Positions 44,575 to 54,554 of a stretch of DNA of 64,000 nt are shown in pieces. Position 1 is the stretch's first letter. Every line of letters starts with the position of its first letter. Position numbers and translations under genes: made by a program. The notes below the pieces were generated by a model. The model had not been told where the DNA came from. It did not search any database and saw nothing but the letters and a program-made list of their open reading frames with translations. Source of the stretch: Selaginella moellendorffii (taxonomy: Eukaryota > Streptophyta > Lycopodiopsida > Selaginellales > Selaginellaceae); contig NW_003314268.1 of assembly GCF_000143415.4 (NCBI RefSeq), forward strand, positions 511,117 through 575,116. The letters run 5' to 3'.

Positions 44575-45705
44575 ACTTCGGGTATCGAAAGTTACCTGTC
44601 GACTAGTCCTTACGGACACTCTTACCTTACTGCCACGATGGCAGGAGGTCGGTATTGCTGGGCCTGTTATCAGTCTCCGCCTAAGCTAGTTGAGAAACTG
44701 GTCTTCGCGTGTGCACTTGACCAGATGGGCATAAGGACGGAATTCCTACGTGCTATTTGTCAAGCATACTTGACCTGGTTAGAGAAACTCATTCGTTGAC
44801 TTGCACTTGCTAGTGTTGGGAACCCCCGTGATATTGAGCTTGGTCCCTCAATATTGCTAGATGATAGCTTACCGTGTCTGCCAAACACCCTCGCTATCAT
44901 GCCCTTTGTGTTGGTCTCATTTCGGTCCCAAATGCTATTTATGGGAAGTGTCCAGATTTGCTCATTTGGCATATCTACGGAATGTAGAGATCGTCCTGAA
45001 CACAATGGTGTTCGTCCCATGTCCAAATTCGCAATCTAGGGACATTCCATATTTAGTAAGTTTCGAGCTTGTCCCAGAGACTAACTCCTGATACTAAGGG
45101 AGGCTTGGGGTGAAAGCCCAAAGCGTGTGTTCCTCAAGGGGGGGGGGGCTATAGGGGGTTCCAAATGTATAGTAGGGATAGTGGGTAGGTCGGGCATGGC
45201 CGACCAACCTGAGGCATAGTCTAGCTCCCGCTTGCGTGCCTGTCCTTGTTCTGCGTCCGGCTTGGGTCTAAGCCCAAGTTCCATTCCATGCTAGTTGGTG
45301 GAGTACCCATGTCCTCGCGTTAGGCCACCGGTATGCTGAAATAGCGCCAGACTCCGTTTGGCTCCGTTTTGCGTGCTGGTCCTGGCATTGGGATGCTGGT
45401 TACTCTAGGACTGTTCCAAGTCGCTCCGGGCTCCTGTCCGTTCGCTCCTTGGGCTTCATGCTTGGGAGTGGCTCCGTGGTTCGGTTCCGTCACTCCTTGG
45501 CTCCATGTTTGGGAGTTTGGCACCGTTCCTTCGTTCAGTGGCCCAAGGCCCTGAACCTCGGGTTCCCGTGGACACGTGGCATGGACACGTGGCATGTGAC
45601 ACGTGGCATCTGTCACGTGGCACAAGGAGGGTTTAGGTTCCGCTTCGTGGTGTTATCCTATGGTAAATCACCATAGGATAAAGGGTCAAAACCACATGCG
45701 CTACA
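44575..45705 (+). repeat. 3' LTR of element A copy 2, lacking its first 13 bp
   Basis: Begins at ACTTCGGGTATCG, equivalent to position 39083 of the 5' LTR. It has one more 14-bp unit in the ACGTGGC array (about 45572-45625) than the 5' LTR. Confidence 0.9.
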
Positions 45706-46158
45706 ATTCGACAAGGCCGATCGAATTGATCTGAGGGAGGTCAATTTACCCGTGCCTGAGGAACTGAAGACGGCTATGGAGCTTTCGAATCCAGAGAAAG
45801 CTCCAGGTGCAGCATGGGAAATGCTCAGCTGGGTCTTCAACGCAATAGCACCTGCTTCTGACTCCAAGGGCAAATGCGTTGTCGAGTACAACTGCAGCGG
45901 ACTATTCTTTCGAGCCGCACTACTCAAGGGTGTCCCGTGTGTTGCGGTGACAAACTCCATTGAAGAGGTGACTTCAATGAAGCATATAATTACAGTTGCC
46001 AAAGAAAAACAGTATCTTCTCTGCGAACCTGGTGAGTACGCACTTTAAGTTTAAATGTTATCTCACAAGCTCTGTATGCAGGAGCGTGGCCACCGCCAGA
46101 TGCTGAAACAGCGTTAACAGCTACTATTGGGCCGAGCTCACAACCTGCACAAGGTAAG

Positions 46159-46180
46159 GTCACGTGAGGCCTCACGCCAT
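46159..46180. repeat. 22-bp palindrome filling most of a 38-nt intron
   Basis: Intron 46154-46191 runs GTAAGG to TTATAG. Unspliced reading meets a TGA, so splicing is needed to keep the frame. Confidence 0.8.
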
Positions 46181-46299
46181 TTTGATTATAGATCGTTGTG
46201 AATATTCAGACACGAGGACTGAAAAGCGCACTGGTGGCGCGTCGAAGAAGGACAAACAGACAAGCAATAGGAAAAAAGGAGGTACAAATTATATTTGCA

Positions 46300-46321
46300 A
46301 TGGCGTGTGGTCTCATGCCAT
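46300..46321. repeat. 22-bp palindrome inside a 49-nt intron
   Basis: ATGGCGTG...CATGCCAT arms within intron 46282-46330; the copy-2 counterpart is at 58907. Confidence 0.85.
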
Positions 46322-47669
46322 TCCTTGCAGGAGACACTTCTTCAAATGCAAAACAGGCAAGCACCAGCCAAGCTCAAACTGACAGTGGTCATAAAAAGCG
46401 AAAGCACGTTGGACAGTCGTCGGGATCAAAGGCGTTTGATTCGAAAAGGAAGAAGGGCAATGAAAAGATGATATGTAATACCTCGCGGTCACCACCTCCT
46501 GACTCAAATTCCTATGGCGGACTCCCCTTCCCCAATCTCAATGGAGAGGTACAATGGATGAGGGATGCTTTTCAAGTCAGGGCCACGTTTTTCTCATCTC
46601 GTCGTCTTCAAAGGGTGCAAGAACGTGCAGAAACCATGTTAAGACAGTCGGGTGAGGATACGGTCCTAGGTCACGCACTAAAACAGGCTATGGATGTCTT
46701 GTATTTTGAGATGGAGACTCGACCAGATGATTTTCCCAAGATGGTCCTGGAAGAACAAGCCATCCAGCCTGAGCAGCCTATGGAAGAAATGCAGGAGGGG
46801 GATGAGGAGCCAGAGAAAGATAATGAGCAGGAAGAGTAGAAGGACGAAGAGGAGGACAAAGAAGAGGAGGACGAAGAAGAGGAGGACGAAGAGGACTTGG
46901 ATGGTCCTCACAATGGTGACGATCACAATAACAACGACGACGATGATGACGACGATGGCCAGCCTAAGGTGGCCAAAGAGCAGCGGAGGAAGGTCATACA
47001 AGACAAACCATCAGGTAAATAATAGTACATCCATTCCTAACCTTTTACCATTTCTAACATTGTCCATGTAGGTTGCAAAGCAAATGGTAAGTAGAGATTA
47101 TTCAGTTGAATTAAGATACAAACTCTAGCCTTTAGTGTCGAGGAAGGATAGTGCCAAGCAAGGTCGAAACGTATGTCCAATCCTTCAGAATCAGCAGTGC
47201 GCCCAAGTGATATCGGTCCTAGTTCCTTAATAACAGTTGATGGTAAATACAGTATAGTCGATTCAATGTGCTAATGAGTTTGTTTTTAGTAGCCAGTAGG
47301 GAGGATACCATCTCAATCGAAGGGAGATATTTGGACATGCATATGGATCCGCCAGTGGACTCTACTTGCCTGCAAGAGTCATCAGAGCTGGTGGAGGCTA
47401 CTATCCATATCAATGCCAAGCAAGCTGACCACGCTCCACTTGATGCTGCCCATACCACTGAGTCAATCTTGTCCACGTATCCAACTGACGGTGACCAGGC
47501 GCCATTGGACCCGCATGAGGCCGCCCCAGCCGCCGAGCCGGTCGTATCCTCATTTCCAACGGACTCAACGTGTGCCCAATCGTCTGACTACGCGCCGTTG
47601 GAACCTCCCTACACCGCCCCTGCTGCCTGTTCAGTCATGTCCACTTTGCCAACGGAGGCACCAGCTGAA

Positions 47670-47691
47670 ATGGCGTGTGATCACACGCCAT
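47670..47691. repeat. Perfect 22-bp palindrome inside an exon
   Basis: ATGGCGTGTGA and TCACACGCCAT are exact complements. It is translated in frame as EMACDHTPS. A second exonic copy at 47745-47766 gives EMACAHTPS. Both recur in copy 2 (60262, 60337). Confidence 0.9.
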
Positions 47692-48787
47692 CGGAACCAC
47701 CCCATGCCACTGTTGAGCCAGTTGTACCAGAGTCTACAGCTGAAATGGCATGTGCCCACACGCCATCGGATGCGATTGACCCCACATTGCAGAGGAGAGT
47801 ATTTCCGCCCTTCACGTTTCCTCGACCAAAACCCTCTGAACGACCATCGGGAGCACCATTCGCTAATATTGTAGATGGTAAAATTGACTTGTACCATTTT
47901 TTATGCTGACGCATTTCATTTCAGAGTCACGGCGAAAGTACTGTATCGTTTTTGATCTGAACGGTGTCCTTTTCTCCCATGAGCGTGGCTCGTCCTCGAA
48001 TGTCACTGCACCCTCCAAAGCCTGCGGTCGCAAGTTGGTCAAAAGAGACAGATTCACATTAATCACACGGGAGAAACTACGGGATCTAATAATGACCATG
48101 CGACACTTAAAACAGAGGGCCGGGTTCAATTTGCAATTGGGAGTTTGGACATCCATGATGCGCCACAATGCATTAACGTTGCTACAGATGATGCACGATC
48201 AGACGCGAGTAATATTACCATTTAACTTTCTCCTAACGCAGGAGGATTGCTTGACTATGGTCCATGTGAGGGGTAGCAAGCCCATCTTCGTCAAGCCAGA
48301 GGCTGTAGTGATGAACCGGACTGCTAGGTCAAGTGAAATCCTCATCATCGATGACTCGCCGATTAAAACTGCAGCGAACACGCACACATATGCAGTGCAC
48401 CCCATCTCTTGCAGTATGGAAACTAGGGAGAAGAAACCGTATGTTCTGGGGGACCTTGCAAAACGGCTTGGAGCGATGGTGATAGAGAACCGGCCAGTCC
48501 AGGAGGTGGCTGCAGAAATCAACCAAATGGCAGATGGAACGGTATATCAGAAGCCATTTGATCGGACAGACACCAGTCATCATTTATGGCATGTATATTG
48601 TCTAGCCAAGCACTATCCGCATCTCCATAATCTGCTCAACCGGATGGGTTCTTCGACCACTGAATATGAGCGTGGACGTATTAGAGAAGAGATGGCATTA
48701 CTATTGGGTTTAAATCCTGATAGTGTGGAGAGTGATGAAATTCCAAGATTATTGTATAGGCGTTGGAGGCAAAAAATAACAGTTTGA

Positions 48788-49237
48788 GATGGCATGTATT
48801 TATTTAAAAATGTAACTTATTATGGCATGGGGTTCCATGCCATTGTATTAATATTAAAAGACAATTCTTTGAGAGGATTTGCATTATACTAGAAGTGTTA
48901 CAACATGTTACAACATGTTATTGGAAGTCTACGAAGTTGTTTTATTAATAAGGGGAAAGTAAATATTGAATGGGGACTTGGGCTCCACCTAGACTCGGAG
49001 CAACTGAGCCAATATTAAAAGGATGGAAAGAAATTGGACAACGATGACAAGGAGAAGAGAGAGGTGAAGCAGTGGCAGGGGGAGGAGAAGTGATTGAGTA
49101 GACATTTCCTTGTTTAAAATAAAATGGTATGTGCCTCAATGCAGTTGAATTTTGTTATATTTATATACTATATAAAGGTTTGGAAACCTTATTTTACAAG
49201 TGGGATAATGACAATTCCCACTTTAACGAAATAGAGC
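48788..49237. other. 3' end of element E copy 1
   Basis: Downstream region of the HAD gene. It holds a half palindrome directly after the stop (48790), a near-perfect palindrome (48822-48843), an AT-rich stretch, a direct repeat of GTTACAACAT near 48898-48918, and the right inverted terminus. Confidence 0.6.
49215..49237 (-). repeat. Right terminal inverted repeat of E copy 1
   Basis: CCCACTTTAACGAAATAGAGC is the complement of the left end. Just inside, GTGGGATAATGACAATTCCCAC forms a small hairpin (49200-49221). Confidence 0.8.
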
Positions 49238-49885
49238 TTCCATTAAGATTCTAGCTCAAGAATTTATAATCAAGCACAAGACTTCAACACCGTACTACCC
49301 TCAAAGCAATGGTCAAACAGAGTTTACAAATAAGACATTTAAGAATATCCTTAAGAAAATCGTGAAGATAAATAAAAAAGACTGGGATGATCACATCCAC
49401 AACACTCTATAGCATATCAAACCATATATAGGGTTTCAACAAATTCGACATAAGTCGCCTAAAGCATAAAAGCTTTGACACCACTCAAGTACATCATCAC
49501 TGCAAATGGCAATATATTATGAGATCAACTAAGAAAAATCAATCAAGAGAAAACTACCAACACTAGAAAAGCTTGACAAAGAAGACTATAAATAATTTAG
49601 ACACTTGATGCCATTCAATCTTGAAAAAAAACCAACCATGATAGAAAAAAAAGACTAAAGAAAAATAAAGAAAATGATCAAGTACTCTAGTTTGGAGGAA
49701 ACATTGAGAAAATTGACTCTAAAGTAAAGTCAAGATGGGAAGGACCATTCCTCATCCAAAAATTCAAAGCTTCGGGAACAGTAGCAATCACAACACTCGA
49801 TGGCAAGCATCTCTAAATTGTTAACCTCAACAAGCTCAAGAAATACTAATTGTATGACTCAAATATCATCAACAACAACCTTGAA
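49238..49885 (+). pseudogene. Gypsy integrase C-terminal fragment between E copies
   Basis: Plus-strand broken reading with STPYYPQSNGQTEFTNKTF (integrase), KKDWDDHIHNTL and, near the end, WEGPFLIQKFKASGTVAI followed by NLNKLKKY, the usual end of a Ty3/Gypsy pol. Many stops and A-rich drift show decay. An almost identical fragment lies at 61830-62477, so it belongs to the tandemly duplicated unit. Confidence 0.75.
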
Positions 49886-50529
49886 GCTCTATTTCGTTAA
49901 AGTGGGATTTATTCAGTAAAATGGGACTAGGTACAAATTTTCAAGTATTTGAAAATGACGTGAAATTATATGTTTTTTGTCCAGGGGCTAGACATATCTG
50001 GGGCATGGTGACTAGCGCGGTGACTTTGTGTCCAGACTGAGTCCATCTGGTTGTATAATAAATCTCATTGTCAAGGTGAACAAGCCGAATCTAAAGCTAA
50101 AGAAGAGCGATGGCATGCGCACACACACTATTTGTTTGTTCATTGAGCGTGTGGTGAGCTTTCCAAGATGAACGTCATTCCTATTAGCCAGACATATAAC
50201 TTAATGGTGAGAACATTTAGATATTATTCAATGTTATCTTTTTCTAACGAATCTAATTGTGAAGGTGTAGCAAGAGGCATTGCTAGTCTGGAGAAGTCAT
50301 TTAACTCATTTGACCCTTAGTGTATTTTCATGAAACTATATTAAGGAATTTCTCTAGTACCTTTTTTTTACGACATAGAGGCTTGCATTTCTTTCAAAGG
50401 TGATTTAGTAAAAGGCCTGAGGGCACATGCCATTCTATTTCTCAGACCGGTATTAAGATATACTAGTGCAAAGGGAAAAAGGTATTTGGTGATCAAGTAA
50501 ATGGCATGAGGGCACACGCCATTATAAGC

Positions 50530-50787
50530 CTAAGTGCTAGTGGACACCTCCTTTTTGGTATTCTCAGCGGTACTATCATCCTTCTCCGGGTCAGTTGTTT
50601 TGCTTTGGATTGTTGTCTCTGACGTTACTGGGGCGTTCTCGATAGTTGTTAATATTGCCGTTTGTTCAGAAAAATGATCACCTGGAGTATAGTACGGGGA
50701 GTTTGGAAGACTTATATATTCTACATCTTCACCTATCTCCTTCTCCGTCTCCTTTTCTGCCTCACTTACAGATTTTGTGCTTGCCAT
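50530..50787 (-). CDS. Small acidic Ser/Thr-rich ORF in element E, copy 2
   Basis: Frame-preserving counterpart of 31335-31592 (85 residues) with about three substitutions. Palindrome 50501-50522 follows the stop. No domain recognised. Confidence 0.45.
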   Translation of the reverse strand: MASTKSVSEAEKETEKEIGEDVEYISLPNSPYYTPGDHFSEQTAILTTIENAPVTSETTIQSKTTDPEKDDSTAENTKKEVSTST

Positions 50788-51412
50788 GAGAACGCTCTTC
50801 ACCCTAAAATATGGAGTTCGTTGTGTTATAAAAGGAAACCAACACACACGCTGCAAGGGAATGATGGTACATAAAGCACGTAAGCCCACAATATGGGTTT
50901 ATGTGCCATTAATATGGGCCACACGCCATATTATTAGATTTATGCACGTGTGATTGGTAAATGCATATGTTACATCATCTTTGTTTTACCTCACACACTA
51001 TATCAGGCCTAATGAACCATATCACATGTGTGCACATGCTATATATATGGAGAAGTATTATGCAAGGATAGAAAAATTCAATGCATGATTGTGGAGAGCA
51101 ATGGCATGAAGCCACATGCTAAATAACATTTTAGAGAAAGAATTAAAATAAAAACATGCAAACAGTACTTAGAAGTGCACAATTGAATGAGGTATTTCTA
51201 ATAAATATTTCACTCACCTCATATAAGAATGGCTACCACTCTCAAATGGCGTATCGCCTCATGCCATCACCTCGCAATTTATTATAACAATCCGATGAAT
51301 TCATATTCGGCTTGTTCACCTTGAACTTTAAGTAAGATTTGCTAGAACAACTAAGAATTTATACTTGTTATTTGTATCATCTCACCTAGGAATGGCGTAA
51401 GGCCACATGCCA

Positions 51413-54400
51413 TCACGCCTCCTCTGATTCAGATTCGGATTGTTCACCTTGAAATAAAATACATTAGAAACTTAGTAAAGGAATATTAATGAATCTCACC
51501 TTGAACCCGGGTTATGAATGCTTTTGCTGCATCTCTTGCATGGTCTGGCAAGGTGATGGTGGCACTCTGCTTCCGCATCCAACCATGCACAACATTATCC
51601 ACCAATATGCTCATGCTGGGATCCCTTGGATTCAGCACCCATCTCTTTTCTAGGCAATCCTTCGTATATCCGGAACTTGGCTTGAACCACTCCACAGTTA
51701 CATTGAAGGAGTTAGTTTCCGCGTCCTCCTTTGCATCAGTGATGCAACGCCCCACGCATATCATTTGTTTTTTATTACTGGGTCTAACAAGCACGACCAT
51801 TCCTTTGCAGACCTGTACTGGATTGAATGCTGAATCCAGCTTCTTGTTCCTCGGCCCACAATAGTGATCCTCAACATCGTTATCTGTCACTGCATTTCCA
51901 GAGGACATTGTTCCGCTACTATCTGGTGCTCTGGGTTCTGGCCAAAAGGACTCTTCCAATTCTTCATATACAACCGGCCCATTTTGGATAGCAGATATAA
52001 TCTTCTCCCAGTATTCGAGCAAATGCTTGCACCTCTGAAAATAGGATTCTCCACCAAACACCAACCCCCTCTTCCAGAAGGCAATATGCTGTCTAATCCC
52101 GGCCACTATACTTTCCTGGTCTTTGAGTCCATCCGGGTGCATCGGCCGTGGGGAACCCTGAGGAATCATAGGTTCCCCAGTTATGGGATCTCTCTTGAAG
52201 AGTTCAATGCCGTCCACTGGCAGCCACACTGTGTCCCATTCACTCATCTTGTACCTCATCACTGGAGCACCGTCACGCATGCTGAAATGAAACTGAAGAG
52301 GCTTGGAGTGGCCAATCAGCGTTTTGGATCCGTCCCTGATGTAGCCTCTTACAAACCCCTTAAAGTCTGGAACCTCTGTCACAAGTGCAGCTTCAACAGT
52401 GCCTTTGATGCAATTTTGGAATTCATCGTAGAGTTGTGGGAGGGTGAGGACATTGGATCGCCGGAGGGACTCTGCCAGGTGATTGAACATGGCATCGACG
52501 TCTTCATGAGTGTGCCCAACCATGAGAAAGCCAAGTGTAACCGTTTCAAATATGCCTTTGGCAACAAGCATCGCCAAGTACGCGAAGACGTACATATTTT
52601 TGTTCTCACTGCCAGCATTGTCTGTTTGGAGCAGAAGATGGGGTGGAAGGCCACATCGGCCGCAAGAACTTCCTTGAGATTCTGCTTCGTTTGGATGAGG
52701 CTGTGCATTCACCGGGCGACCAGCCTCGTCGGAATGGCATGAGGCCTCACGTGATAACCCTACAATCTGACGGCCAACATATTCACTGGGATGGCATGGG
52801 GCCCCACGCGATACTGCAAGCCTTTGCTCCTCCTCCAGCTGAACCCTGTATGGGGTTCGATCGACAAGGGCCTTATGCAAGGGTTGGCCGTTCAGCTCAG
52901 TCTGCACACTTTGTAGAGACCTTAAGTGTTTTGCTAGGGACGCAATCATCATGTTTGCACCCCCGCCACCCCATAGAGGTACAAAGAAGTTCCCATAGTT
53001 CTGGGCACCATGCCCATGAGCGATTATGCCAAACAGAGACACAGGCAGCTGCATGGATGAAGAGATTGCCTTGGGGGCAGGATTGAGTCGAGGTAAGCAC
53101 ATCTTTTTCTGGTCCATTTTGTCGTGGATGATGCAGAGGTAAGAGTCAGGTCTCTCCATGGAGAGAATCCTGTTATGATAATATGCAGTCCTGCAGCTTC
53201 TCTGCTCGATGTTGTGGTCGAGCCGCCTTCTAACCAATGTCTCTCGCTCTTGAGCGCTGCAAGAATTCTTCGACAAAGCCATTTTGATAGCAATGCACTC
53301 GTCACACTTTGAAAAGCTGAAGTACTTTCCTATACTCACATCTCTGAACCTGTTGCTCCACAATCTACTAAATCTAGATTGGCTCAGCTTCCTGTAGCCA
53401 TTACTCTGGAGTTCCCGATTCACATCTTCCAATATGGCCCCCTTGGTATACATGGAAGGGAGAACTCGTTGGGTGTCTCGTGTTCCATCTTCCAAGAGGC
53501 GGGTTTTATGTGGTTGCTGCTCGCTACATGTCTCGACAAACCTCTTGAAGATTGCCTCTCCATATACAACATGACCCCTGGTTTTGTGCGTACCGTCGTT
53601 CCCATGGACTGCCTGTTGAACCCTTTGTTCCTCGAACTCAGTTTTGATTCTGTAGAATGTGGTTCGAGGGACTCCATAAATGATTCTCCATGCCTTCATG
53701 CAGACCAAACCCCTCTAGAAGACCATGCCCCCCACCTGATGTTCTGAAGCATCAACAGATGACCGTAATGCCTCATACACAAAATTGCGAGCTGCCTTCC
53801 AGGACAATGTCTTGTATTTTGCTCTCTCCTCTTCAATAGCATCCCAATCAGCATGTTGACAGCACCTCCTCTTGCAACAAGCAACTGTTGAGACCATTCG
53901 AACCTCTATCGCCATTTTCTGCCTTTTCGGTTTGTTGCTCAGATCCCTTTGGCTGCACTTTAGGAAGGTGTACTTTCTTTTCCCATGAAGAGATGTTCTG
54001 TCATCAGTTGTAGTGGTGTTTGATTGTGAATCCTTCACATTCTCAAACACTAAGTGCCTCAATTTCCACCGCACAATGCTTCCAATAGTCAGACTGTTTT
54101 CTTCTGTGTCAACAACCTCTAAAATCGCAACTCCAATATCATCCCAGCCCAATTCTTGATTAGCAACCGCATCTCTTGGATCGACAACTGTGGCTAAGCC
54201 CTCAGCTACCACCTCCCCCTCGGGGTTGTTTAGAAACACCTTTGCCTGAATCCATGTAGCATGGTTCTTAAGATCCACGAAGGGAACATGCGTCGCACTT
54301 GCGCTGTCCCCAACATCTGCTTTCTTCTGAAGATTTTTCAAGGCAACAACAACATTTACCCCGACGACCATCTCTCCTCGTTCAATAGCGACCACATTCC

Positions 54401-54554
54401 CATCGAAGAAAGTCTCTACTGATACAGTAGCATTGCCTTCCCCAAGCCCTTGACAGTGTATAACAAAGTTCCAATCCATAGACACAAGGGTCCCTTTTGC
54501 AACTCTCTTCCCACCATTCAAAATGTAAACCTTTTCCCCAACCCTGAAGGCCAT
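51413..54554 (-). pseudogene. DUF7869-like transposase-like gene, copy 2, one nonsense codon
   Basis: Collinear with 31800-34941, including the 3' intron and acidic tail exon. A TAG at 53715-53717 replaces the CAG codon in GGMVFQRGLVCM and splits the frame into 279 residues and a downstream frame of up to about 740 residues that still contains HDKMDQ, QTDNAG and GHTHEDVD. Re-initiation at the ATG near 53706 is conceivable but unproven. Other differences from copy 1 are scattered single residues. Confidence 0.75.

Larger units (their letters stand above)
39070..45705 (+). mobile_element. LTR retrotransposon A, non-autonomous, copy 2, inserted in element E
   Basis: Same family as 14471-21720 but in plus orientation, 6636 bp, starting TGTCGCG and ending GCTACA. 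It is flanked by the 5-bp duplication ATTCG (39065-39069 and 45706-45710). LTRs are 39070-40199 and 44575-45705. The interior lacks coding frames. The two LTRs differ at only about six sites plus two small length changes by eye, so the insertion is young. A deletion removed the 3' interior (roughly 600 bp, with the polypurine tract) and the first 13 bp of the 3' LTR. It splits an exon of the ParB-HAD gene. The homologous position in copy 2 (about 58312-58317) is an empty site. Confidence 0.95.
45706..48787 (+). pseudogene. ParB-HAD gene of element E, 3' part with FCP1-like HAD domain, copy 1
   Basis: Continues the split exon (to 46031), then exons 46082-46153, 46192-46281, 46331-47014, a 15-nt microexon 47072-47086, an uncertain exon within 47136-47250, 47290-47877 and 47925-48787. 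After a conserved segment ending KEKQYLLCEPG come basic and strongly acidic linkers (D/E runs near 46780-46960) and a Pro/Thr-rich linker. The last exon encodes an FCP1/NLI-interacting-factor-type HAD domain: VFDLNGVLFSH (motif I, Asp nucleophile, near 47947-47980), LGVWTSMMRHN, and ILIIDDSP (near 48340-48360). FCP1-type enzymes dephosphorylate Ser/Thr residues; DLN in place of DxD is a variant, so activity is uncertain. A stop at 46837-46839 (CAG in copy 2) and the LTR insertion inactivate it. The HAD exon itself is open in both copies and could be expressed alone. Confidence 0.7.
30677..49237. mobile_element. Element E copy 1: DNA-transposon-like, with transposase-like and ParB-HAD genes
   Basis: Bounded by inverted repeats (30677-30699 and 49215-49237). 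It carries a minus-strand DUF7869-like gene, a small minus-strand ORF and a plus-strand ParB-HAD gene that diverge from a central region near 35-36.6 kb, and about 19 copies of a 22-bp palindrome. Without the inserted LTR element (39070-45705 plus its 5-bp duplication) it is about 11.9 kb, like copy 2. Copies 1 and 2 are highly similar apart from the central region, an approximately 420-bp deletion in copy 1 near 31780, and scattered lesions. No target-site duplication is evident because its left flank is chromovirus and its right flank is a different Gypsy relic. Class II assignment rests on the inverted repeats and the transposase-like protein. Confidence 0.7.

Noticed and set aside
14471-45705. 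Possible proteins in the family-A LTRs (for example 67-125-residue frames repeated in each LTR)
   Set aside because: They recur only because the LTRs are repeats; they span terminal structures and have no gag, protease, RT, RNase H or integrase motif.
48945-49139. Small minus-strand frame after the HAD gene
   Set aside because: Low complexity, no start context and no domain; lies in the element's non-coding 3' end.
30677-49237. Interpreting element E as an LTR or Helitron element
   Set aside because: Its ends are inverted rather than direct repeats, there is no RT or Rep/helicase motif, and the 166-bp direct repeats arise from tandem duplication of the left end.
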